From the NCBI GenBank assembly GCA_026315105.1, contig CM048745.1, forward strand, positions 283,941,747-284,005,746: a stretch of 64,000 nt of DNA, given 5' to 3'. The notes below the pieces were generated by a model. It made no database searches and had not been told where the DNA came from. It was given only the letters and a program-made list of their open reading frames with translations. The position numbers and the translations under genes are program-made. Positions 55,324 through 64,000 of the stretch are shown in pieces. Origin of the DNA: Locusta migratoria. Its lineage: Eukaryota > Arthropoda > Insecta > Orthoptera > Acrididae. Every line of letters starts with the position of its first letter. The first letter of the stretch is position 1.

Positions 55324-56257
55324 TAGCAGTCATTAGTGGCTCTTTTACCACTGTGACAGGCTTGTATACTATCATGGTACTGTGCTAGGATCTGAGATCG
55401 CAAAGCTTCTTGTATGACAATATGGTTTCCTAAGGGGGTCTTTCTGTACAATACATAGTCTACAAGCACGCAATCTGGCTGTCTTACATATCCCTTAAAT
55501 TCATCATCTGCTTTTTGTCCCTTTATTAAATCGTCAACAAGCACTTTCTCCACATTTACAATTCTTATTTTGCGGCTAAGGACATCTGCATTCTGGTGCA
55601 GTTTTCCAGGTTTGTCTGACAACGTAATCAAATTCGCTAAGTCTCAGAGCCCACGTGATTAAGTGGCTACTTGGATCTTTAAGGCTCGGCATCCACTGCA
55701 AAGCAGCTTAATCGGTTGCAACTGTAAACTGTTTACCATACAGGTAACATCTGAAGTAGTTGGTACCGAAAACCATAGCTAATAATTCCTTTTCAGTTGT
55801 GCTATAATTTTGTTCAGCCTTATTAAGCTGACAGGAAGTGTAACCAATAGGTTTTTCTTCACCATCCTGCTCTTGGCTCAGGATACATCCCACAGCAAAA
55901 CCGGAAGCATCACATGACAGAATGAATGGCTTTTCGAAATCTGGATAAATTAGTAAAGGAGAGCTGGTTAACTCCTTAACCTGCTTAATGGCAGTATCAA
56001 ATTCAGGACTCCAATCAAAGGCTATTCTTTTCTTCAACAGGTTAGTAAGCTAAGAAACTTTGTAGTTCTTTGACATTGGTAGGGACTGGAAAGTTTCTAA
56101 CAGCTTCCGTCAAATGGGGATCTGGTTTCACTCCATCAGAATTAATAATGTGACCTAGGTACTGGACCTGTGATTCCGCAAAGAAGCACTTTTCTAATTT
56201 TAGACTTATATGTGTATCCTGGAGCCTCATTTGAACATTCTTGAAGCTATTGTCCAC
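54180..56257 (-). pseudogene. Gypsy pol fragment: RT end, RNase H, integrase
   Basis: Minus strand: end of RT (CFFAESQVQYLGHIINSDG), then RNase H (FILSCDASGFAVGCILSQEQ, YSTTEKELLAMVFGTNYFRC). The integrase zinc finger start (YHDSIQACHSGKRAT) is interrupted by a (TA)n tract (55262-55319), then the second half of the finger (CSCA-like part near 55200). The integrase core follows (MHIIGPFPQCQQN, IDHFSRHLILVPLADMTAET), and the C-terminal GRTVLHFDRLKSYLGQV tail, which is GPY/F-like. Stops and frameshifts throughout. Confidence 0.85.
55262..55319. repeat. (TA)n microsatellite inside integrase remnant
   Basis: 58-bp TA tract interrupting the zinc-finger coding part of the minus-strand Gypsy copy; it must have arisen after or with inactivation. 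Confidence 0.95.
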
Positions 56258-58130
56258 ATTGACGCTCTATGGGGTATGCATTGTCAGCACAATCAGAATG
56301 GGCCAGAATGTAACCAATATGTCACGCCTGCAAATCGAGGGAACAATCATAACCAACGTGGAAATTGTCATGGGGCAGGTGTACCCACACATCCCCCCCC
56401 CCCCCCCCCCGTCATAATCATAAACCCTACTGAGGTGGCAAACGTGATGTTACTAGGAAAGATAGAGAAACGCATTGTTAGTAGATACCGGTGCTCAAGC
56501 GAGCATTTTGTTTTTGTCCAAAGACGACAAGAGACCATTAAAACCGCCCCATTGCCGTATCTGTGGATTAGGCAATAATTTAGTTTCGCTATTGGAGGCC
56601 TGTTATGTTAACCTGCAATTAGGAAAAGAAAGATACCCATTCGAGATGGAAGTATTGCCTAAGAAGGGATGAAAGTTTTACGTAATCCTAGGGAACGATT
56701 TTCTCCGCCAGTTTCAGGGTGTTATTGATTACAAATCGTACAACTCGGTGAATCAATTCATCGGTTTGGCAGCGCTCACACTGAACAAACGCAAGGAGGT
56801 CCGGAGAATGGCTCCGTTTTTCCGAACTCCGATAGCCGCATACTGCAGTGGTAAAGGCAACAACCCCTGTAACAATAAACAGTGGAAAGGGAAAGTTGAA
56901 CTTCTAGAGATGAATCCAAGCTCACCTTTGAGAGATCCTTTCGCGCAAAATGAAGTACTGGATAAAATGCAAGTTCATGTTAAGAGAAACCTGTGTATTG
57001 CCAAAAAAGAGGGTGGAAAATTTAGATTACCGGTAGCGTGGATAATTTCGGGACGAAAGTAGCTGTAATTCCGCTTGGGACTGTTAGACTCAGTGTTAAG
57101 AGAGTATGGCTGATTATTTGCAGACCGAAAGTACTTACCTGCCACTGATTTCGTATATCACGAAATTTCTACTGGGAATGCCGGACTGATTGCACAAAAA
57201 GCATATCGGCTCCCTTATCACCTGCAACCTGTGGTTGATGAAATCATCCAGGAGCAGCTGGAGGCAGGAATCATTCAGACCTCAGCTAGTCCTTGGTCAT
57301 CACCAATCATGCTTGTGGCTAAAAAATCTGTGAATGGAGAGAAATCGTATAGTATGTAAGTGATTTTGAGGGCCGTAATAAGGTGACCACGCCTGATATC
57401 TACCCATTGCCAAGAATTGATGAAACCTTGGACAGACTGGGAAACTGTAAATACTTCACTACATTGGATATGAAATCGGGCTATCACCAAATTGAAATAG
57501 CACCTGAAGATCGACCTAACACTGCATTCTTTGTTCCCTCTGGGTTGTACAAATTTTTGAGAATGCCTTTTGGATTGAGAAATGCTCCTGCTACCTTCCA
57601 ACGCTTCGCCGATTTACTATTATGTGGGCTGTAACCTATCACCTGTTTTGTATACCTTGACGATATTGTAGTATTTTCGAAAACCATTGAAGAGCTGTGC
57701 TGTTTCAGGCTTTCCCGACGTAACATATTCTTAAACGGTTCACGGGAGTACCGTCGGATACTATTGTAATAAGCTTGCTGAGCGCTTCAAGAATGTTCAA
57801 ATGAGGCTCCAGGATACACATCAAAGTCTAAAATTAGAAAAGTGCTTCTTTGCGGAATCACAGGTCCAGTACCTAGGTCACATTATTAATTCTGATGGAG
57901 TGAAACCAGATCCCCATTTGACGGAAGCTGTTAGAAAGATCTGTTTGACAGATTAAAATCATATCTTGGGCAAGTGACTCCAAACCCGTCCGCTGTCATT
58001 TCAACCGCACCTAGATCAGCCGGTCGTTCAAGAAAAATTAGTAAAAAGAAAGCCCAACCTCCCCCTACACATACTAAGTATCCATTAAGACCCAAGCATT
58101 CCTATGGATTACGATCCAGAGATTGAAGAT
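56258..58130 (+). pseudogene. Gypsy gag-end, protease, RT with internal deletion
   Basis: Plus strand: an Asn/Gln-rich gag end (QHNQNGPECN), a protease (MLVDTGAQASILFLSKDDKR, with intact DTGA at about 56475-56500), then RT: LEAGIIQTSASPWSSPIMLV, YPLPRIDETLDRLGN, FTTLDMKSGYHQI (motif A), MPFGLRNAPATFQRF and FVYLDDIVVFSKT (motif C). At about 57945 the sequence jumps from HLTEAVRK directly to the C-terminal tail; RNase H and integrase are deleted. A poly-C run lies at 56393-56410. Confidence 0.87.
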
Positions 58131-58689
58131 GATGTCTGCTCTTTGCACACAAATAAAATTTTTTTAGGCAGTGCACATGTTCTACTTCACCTGCATTTTT
58201 GTTTGTAGTAATACCACTGCCTACTCCATATGTTTTGCTTACATTTAGGTTTAAGTTTCATATATAAACTCGGATTTCTCAGACTGGAAAACCCCTTTAA
58301 TGCAAACCATTATGCCTCGATTTGCCTTTAGAAATTTCATTGTTGCAATTGCGGACACAATAATGTAAGACATGAGCTGCAACATAGAAGTATAGAGTGT
58401 TTAAATGGAGCACCTCGCACGCTCAGCAGACAGCCATGGCCACACCGTATGATTACAAGGCTGCGTGGCGTCAATGGGTCATTGTCCACCACCTCCACCC
58501 CCCCTCCCCACCCAACTGTGCCACTCGACGCCTGCCGATGCTGCATTTGACGCTGTCTGCTGTGTAGCACACATGGCCTACACCTGCCACACCATGACCG
58601 CCTGGCGTCAGTCCGTCCATACTAATCTTCTGTTTCACAATCGAAACACATATGTAATCATTCTTACAAATGTCAAACAATTTCATGTA

Positions 58690-58765
58690 ATACTTCCTAC
58701 CTGAGCCTATTCCGTATGATGTTGTTCTCCTGAATGCGAGTCCAGTGTTTTACCATTGCGCCTCA
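58690..58765 (-). mobile_element. tRNA-derived SINE fragment (minus strand)
   Basis: Minus strand AGGCGCAATGGTAAAACACT then GGACTCGCATTCAGGAGAAC resembles the tRNA-like head of arthropod SINEs (A box and anticodon arm); the B box is decayed. 58241-58689 has no recognised feature. Confidence 0.5.
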
Positions 58766-59209
58766 TCATTCATTAAAAGCTGTGACACAATGGCACAGTT
58801 TTCATTTGTAATCTAATGATACATGTGATTACAACCACATGATGGGGCTCTTGATTGTTTGACTTTGAACATGGAATGGTAGTTGGCGCTAGATGCACGA
58901 AATATTCCATTTTGAAAATCGTAAGGGAATTCAGTATTATAAGATCCATAGTGTCGAATTTGTGCAGAGAATACCAGATTTCTGGCATTATCTGTTATCA
59001 TGGACAAAGCAGAGGCTGATGGCCTGCACTTCATGACAGAGCAGCAGCGTTTGTGTAGAACTGACAATGCTAACAGACAAGCAACACTGTATAAAATAAG
59101 CTCAGAAATAAATGAGGGCTGTGCGGAAGAAATAGCGATTAGAACTCTGTGGCACATTTGGAATGCCGGTACCATAGCTCACTGAGATGGGTCACAATCA
59201 GAATCGTGC

Positions 59210-59420
59210 ATGGGGCTGGTTTCAGCTCGCTCAGCCTGTTTGTCACGGCCTGGCCTTTACGGGCCAAGGCCTGCCTGTCTGGTGTGCTGGGCTGGCTGGC
59301 TGACGGGCTGATCTTGGCCTAGTGGACCGGGCACAACCCGCTGGGCCAGCCTGTCCGTGTTGTCGTGGCCCAGCCGGTCGGGCCGTGTGCTATCGTTGCC
59401 AGCAGGCGCTTTGCCCCTGC
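59210..59420. repeat. GC-rich GCCTGGCC-type low-complexity tract
   Basis: Irregular repeats of CAGCCTG, GGCCTGGCC, GGGCTGGCTGGC, GGCCAGCCTGTC form an approximately 200-bp GC-rich island in AT-rich DNA. No coding meaning found. 58766-59209 and 59420-59640 hold nothing else I can name. Confidence 0.55.
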
Positions 59421-59649
59421 TGTGTTACGGACTGGCCGACCACCGACACGGAGTGATAAGCAATGTGACACATGTACTGTGAGTGACAAACAGTGCTATA
59501 TCTGCACTCTGAGATCCACTGCCCATGTGTGTTGGAGGGTATTTTGCATAGCATCAAAACAACAGAATACTGACACACCAGTCAATGAATGCATCGTAGA
59601 GTGCATGGAATATGCGAAAATTTTTGACTTCAGGACCTCGTTAGGGAGG

Positions 59650-61870
59650 TGAACATACTAAAAGTCCCCACCCCTAGGGGGTGAGCTAAAGTGGGGAGGG
59701 GGATGGAAAGGTACCATTTTTTGGTTTTCCGCTTATATCTCGTAAACGGCCGGCTTTACGAAAAAAATGTTCCAAATAAGAATGAAAGATAATTGAATTT
59801 CCTGTAAAATTGTTTAAATACATATGCATCGAATTCCCAACGGTTTTAGAGATATACGTTATTGAAAATCGACAGTTTCGGAAAAAATCATCTTTACCTC
59901 ACTAATTTTGTCAAATATTTACTTCTACTGACTCACTCGATCGTTTCACAGAAAATTTGTCCGAAAGTAAGTTGTAGAGCATTAAAATCCTTCAATTTGA
60001 TATGCACATTTGTACCTTATCTTCAGCCAATCAGAAGTTACATCATTTATAAGATGTGCGCTCAGTTTCGATGTCCCCTCGAGAAATGAATGTTTTGAGG
60101 GGTTGTGACGTTTTTACCTTATGAAACGTGCTAGCATGGTAAATAGCAAAAGTTTAACAATGACAAGAAGGTACTTGCTATTGAAACAGAACATCTTTTA
60201 TAATTGTAGCTTTCATTACAATATTATGAATCATACAGTGAAAGTTATTAGAAACACTGATAGTGATTCAGAATGAAAAATAAGTGCATTCAAAGCAACA
60301 TCTTTGTTTTTCTGAAGAGGAATGGTCAAGGTTCATTCATCTTCGTCAGTAGTGGAGACGTCGTCCAATGAGATTGGTGGAGTCTTGTTGTCACTGTCAT
60401 CTTCGTCCTGAATTAATATTCCCATCCTATAGTTGCAGTTGACTTGCAGTTCAGGCATGTAACAGAGCAGTGTAAAAACTGCTTTTCTGCAACCACATCT
60501 GCCACTGTCACATCGTTTCGTGCGTCGACAAAAAATCATCTTCAAGATTTCGTCAGGGGCAGCATCTCAGAGTTTTGGAACTAGTTGGTCATTCCAACCC
60601 CAATTCGGCGTCCACCTTTAGGGTCCTCTCCTAAACAAAGGCGTACTTGGTGGTAAGTTCGAAATGCATGTTGATTAACAACTCCTTCAGCTGGAAGGAG
60701 AGTTGAGAGATTAGGCTTCATGTTCCCAGCTGCTTTTATAAATGATTTGTAGAGGAACTAGATGAGGGATTCTGTGGTGGCTGGAGCTCCATACCATAAT
60801 AGAGTACTCTTGATTCCCACTGTCTGAATGCAGTTGGGGAAAGAATAACTGTTGGCAAATATGTCAGCAGCATGTTGTATGATTTTGGACTTCTGGTGCA
60901 TTTTGACAAACCCCACTTTACTCTTGCAATATGCTACGGATGTTGTGTCACAACCTGTAAATGCATGTAAGAATAACAAATGGGCATTTTCCTTCATTTT
61001 CAATTCCTTCTGCAGCTACTATGAAGGATATAAACATGTCTCAATCTTTCCTCTTCCTGGTTCTACAAGCAGAATGTTATGATCAGTTTGAGATTTTGCT
61101 ATGAAGAGAACAGCTAAGTCGACATCCTCTCCGAAAACAGCAATCGAGGAATTATGTTGATAGCTGTCTTCACAATATCATCGTCAGTATCACCTGAAGC
61201 TTGGAGGCCATTTATCCCATTTATCTGTAGGTGCATAATCAACAGGTTTATCAGCTGATTCTTCTAGTTAAATTTCGAGAGGAAATCCTCTTGCTTCACT
61301 GTAATTTTAGTTTTCATACTGACATTCATTTCCCCACACCTCCTGAGCCGATATTGTCGTCTTTGTTCAGATGCTTTTCTGTTCTGATATCAGAGTACCC
61401 TTTTTCCAACATTCAGTATGTGTCAGGAGGATGTCCAAACCTTTTCTATAGTTGCTTTGATGACTGATAGTATTCCTTTTTTTGTTAGTGTGTGATCACC
61501 TGGTCCATCTATTGTTTCGTGAAAAACACCGAGTAGCCGTTGAGCGCACTACACAGACAACATTTTCATAAATAAATTAAAAAACTTCACGAAAAGCCGG
61601 CTCACAATACCGACCGCTTGGCGATCTTTAGAAGTGAACTGAAGTAATAAGTGAGTGAGAACACTCCATTCCACCCCCAGCCAGTGACAGGCCTTCGATG
61701 TTCCTCGTGGGGCTTCCCCATCGTTAACCCTCTCCCAGGCGTCAGGTACTGACGACCTTGACGACATGTCCACTGCAGGCAACAATAAATGATCCTCAAC
61801 TTTCCGCCTCAGAAAAACGAAGATGTTGCGTTGAATGCACATTTTTTTCATTCTGAATCACTTTCAGTGC
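59650..61870 (-). pseudogene. orphan repeated family with PIN-like and Cys-rich segments
   Basis: Read on the minus strand: VAVFGEDVDLAVLFIAKSQ-like text near 61130 (an acidic D.D core as in PIN/FEN-like nucleases), then ILLVEPGRGKIET, LLFLHAFTGCDTTSVAYCKS (near 60990-60930), KIIQHAADIFAN, LLWYGAP, then QHAFRTYHQVRLCLGEDPKG, a Cys-rich segment near 60545-60480 (CRRTKRCDSGRCGCRKA), and an acidic C-terminus. Stops and frameshifts are present. I have the impression that 'HAFTGCDTTS' proteins occur in many copies in insects and cnidarians, which would suggest a transposon origin, but I do not know a named family. The 3' non-coding part near 59700-60200 (CGCTTATATCTCGTAAACGG) probably belongs to the same unit. 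Confidence 0.55.
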
Positions 61871-62430
61871 TTTTAAATACTTTAATTGTATGATTCACAA
61901 TATTATCATAAAAGCTACAATTATAAAAGATGTTGAGGGGGGGGCTGTCGGGCTGCAGCCCCAGCCCCCCCCAGACCCTCCTGGTTGGTCCTCCCCCCTC
62001 CAGACCTTGCTGCAGCCTCCCCTAGAGAGGGGGGGAGGAGAAAAAAGAAAGGGATCACTCCTCCCAATATGAGTAAAGGCACAGCACCATCCCCTTTTTT
62101 TAGAAATCACATCAGCTCGGGGATTGACCTCAGCCCCCACCACACCACGATCCTGGATATGCCACTGGTTGGTTGGCAAGATCAGCACACTATGGCGTTG
62201 ATGCCACAAGTAAAATTTAATTGAAACTTGTTTTGATACGGCTTTAATATACATTACTTATATTTGCTAATCCTTCAAATTTAGTTGATACTCAGCAAGG
62301 TGATCATTCTTGGCGACTGAAAAGACTTTCCCATTCACTGCTTACATTAGTTAAACAAGTTCTTATGTTTATAAATCCAAGGAACTTAACATCTATGGTT
62401 CTCAGTTCCAAGGCTTACAAACACGCCCTG
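61871..62430. other. GC-rich repeat scrap, no gene
   Basis: 61935-62160 is C/G-rich (AGCCCCAGCCCCCCCCAGAC, CAGCCCCCACCACACCACG, ATCCTGGATATGCCACTGG) and looks like a decayed repeat end. The two overlapping open frames on opposite strands reflect base composition. Confidence 0.4.
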
Positions 62431-62520
62431 CAGGAGGACTCAAACCTTCGACTGCGAGCAAGTGCACACTCTGCAACTACATGCTTGAGAGCACTTGGCC
62501 ACTACACCACGGCTGTTAAC
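62430..62520 (-). mobile_element. tRNA-derived SINE head (minus strand)
   Basis: Minus strand A box CCGTGGTGTAGTGGCCAAGT (62493-62512) and B box GGTTTGAGTCC (62435-62445) with about 47 bp between them, too long for a normal tRNA without a long variable arm. SINE rather than tRNA gene. 62520-62950 shows nothing further. Confidence 0.6.
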
Positions 62521-62949
62521 TGAATTAGTCATTTAGAAACTTCATCAGTGAGTTTCTGCAATGAGAGCATTAAGTATGCCTATATGCTGATATCCATAGT
62601 TTTTGGATTTAGTCTAGCTGAAATAGGCTATATTTTCTTGTCTTGCAATGCAACGTGCCCCCCATCCCCACCGTTTATTTATTTATTTTTTACTTGAAAT
62701 GCAATGAAGAACACAACTGGGGGATGTAACAGTCTGGCAACATTCTGGAAATATTAAATGAAACAATAAAGTTGCAACTTCTTTGACTGCTGTTTTATTA
62801 AGAGTGGATGTCTTCATTTGGAGCTAAGGCTGACCTTCATTTGGGGAAATGGGGAAACTGAATGTGACTAGTTGACAATTTTTTCAGGGTCAAAGAAAAA
62901 TGACAAATATCTTCGCCAGACATGAGTTATTGCGTTTGTTGCTGTTGTC

Positions 62950-63180
62950 TTCATTCCAGAGACTGTTTTGATGCAAATCTCCACCCTACTCTATCCTGAG
63001 CAAGCCTCTTCATTGCCTCATACAAATGGCAACCTACATCCATTTGAATCTGCGTACTGTATCAATCTCTTGGTATCCCTCTGCAATTTTTACCCCACAC
63101 TCTTTCCTCCATCTCTAAATTTATGATTCTTTGATGTCTAAGAATGTGTCCTACAAACCAATTCCTTCCTTGTGCCATCA
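62950..63180 (-). pseudogene. LINE C-terminal fragment (RTE/BovB-like or related)
   Basis: Minus strand: RNWFVGHILRHQRIINLEME, ERVWGKNCRGIPRD then, after a stop, CHLYEAMKRLAQDRVGWRF. The pattern W.GH..R......EG+..GK..RGRP....L......Y..MK..A.DR..WR is the C-terminal signature of a widespread arthropod LINE ORF2. Only the last ~75 residues remain. Confidence 0.65.
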
Positions 63181-63184
63181 GCCA

Positions 63185-63275
63185 CACGGGAGTAGCCGAT
63201 TGGTCTGGAGCGTCACATGACAAATCACGCGGTCTCCCGCAATGAAGGTTTGAATCCTCCCTTGGGCGTTGATGT
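63185..63275 (+). mobile_element. tRNA-derived SINE head (plus strand)
   Basis: Plus strand A box GTAGCCGATTGGTCTGGAGC (63192-63211), B box GGTTTGAATCC (63247-63257), then TCCCTTGGG as in the SINE at 15.4 kb. 63276-64000 shows no recognised gene. Confidence 0.65.
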
Positions 63276-64000
63276 GGGCTCACCTGAAGATGGGGATACC
63301 GCCCATCAGCTTTGACCCGTGACATCATCGCAGCGCAGTGGTTTTGAGGTGCATGCGTGTTTATAGAAGGCGTGAGTCATTATGTGGTGGCCGAGTTAAA
63401 GATGACAGTTTGTTTACAAGCAGAACAGAGTATAATTATGATTTTGTGTTTAAAAAGTGATCTGTAACTTCTCTCTGATGGTTAGGTGTAGTTTAACTGA
63501 GAGTTTTTTTTCGTATGTGAGCACTGAAGGCGCGGATTTTTGAGCTAAGACCTGTGATCGATGGTACATTCTGATATCTACAATTTACGGGCATAACTAC
63601 AGATTATTTTCCATCTACAATACAGAAGTATTAAGATATCCCGTATACTGGCTTTCCGACATGATGACATCATGGGTCAGAGCAGACGGGTAGTATCCCA
63701 ATATTCAGTTATGCCTGGATGTGTATGTTGTCCTTAGGTTAGTTTAACGTAATAACTGTAAATGATAATTGGCCTCTCAGTAAAAATTTCCTTTAATGTC
63801 AGTTGTTGTTAACAGTATCAGACTGTTCAATGTGTGCCCTATTTCACACATTACTGTGAATCATGAAATGCTTAATGGTAATAACCTAATGTTTATAATG
63901 AAATGTTCTGTTTGTGATGATAATTAATTTACTGACCGGACAAGAGTGAATACAAGAACCTGTCAACCACAGAGCAGAAACAACATTAATTATTTACTTC

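Larger units (their letters stand above)
54080..58240. mobile_element. head-to-head composite of a second Gypsy family
   Basis: Minus-strand copy (56257 down to 54080) and plus-strand copy (about 56258 to 58240) of the same Gypsy element. Both contain FKNVQMRLQDTH and FFAESQVQYLGHIINSDGVK, and both end with the C-terminal SAPRSAGRSRKISKKKAQPP and a shared non-coding 3' flank (ACTGCAAACAAAAAGGCAGG against its reversed form). 5' ends meet near 56257. The structure is therefore a large inverted repeat with unequal interiors. Confidence 0.85.

Overview
The window is eukaryotic nuclear DNA, most likely from an insect with a large, repeat-rich genome (an orthopteran such as a locust fits, but that is inference). 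It contains split exons with GT/AG introns of up to 9.2 kb, one conserved metazoan host gene, and a dense, nested population of arthropod-type transposable elements. There are no bacterial-style operons, CRISPR arrays or rRNA genes.

The only host gene I can support is the 3' part of phtf (Putative Homeodomain Transcription Factor, an ER multi-pass membrane protein) on the + strand. Six exons (4834-5041, 7713-7941, 17100-17228, 17380-17523, 24869-24964, 25786-25935) join in frame into about 318 C-terminal residues and a stop codon. The 5' exons lie outside the window or were not recognised. Its introns are filled with transposons: a Penelope-like element (PLE) at 5.1-7.2 kb, a full-length non-LTR retrotransposon with target-site duplication at 8.75-14.51 kb, a dead piggyBac split by a SINE at 14.6-15.9 kb, and a cluster of PLE tails at 22.3-24.4 kb.

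Downstream of phtf no host gene is recognisable. From left to right: PLE tails of a second family bound the last phtf intron; a pogo/Tigger transposase remnant (28.25-29.12 kb) is interrupted by a tail-to-tail PLE palindrome; a Tigger-like DNA element with TIRs (31.2-33.7 kb) contains a nested PIF/Harbinger element with TAA duplications; RT and PLE scraps lie at 34.2-34.9 kb; a nearly complete Ty3/Gypsy element of CsRn1 type on the minus strand (37.36-42.72 kb) has 512-bp LTRs and a 4-bp TSD; a 209-bp hAT MITE with an 8-bp TSD lies at 43.5 kb; a second I-like non-LTR element spans 46.8-52.65 kb; mariner and SINE remnants lie at 53-54 kb; a head-to-head composite of a second Gypsy family spans 54.1-58.2 kb; an orphan PIN-like, 'HAFTGCDTTS'-type mobile or domesticated family lies at 59.65-61.87 kb; and a LINE C-terminal scrap plus SINEs close the window.

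The most interesting patterns are: (i) the many short PLE 3' tails, repeatedly arranged as inverted pairs, sharing nearly the same 5' breakpoint and carrying a hairpin flanked by CTGANGA and GAAA, which resembles half of a hammerhead ribozyme core; (ii) the orphan PIN-like family; (iii) tandem duplications that change or restore reading frames in two retrotransposons.
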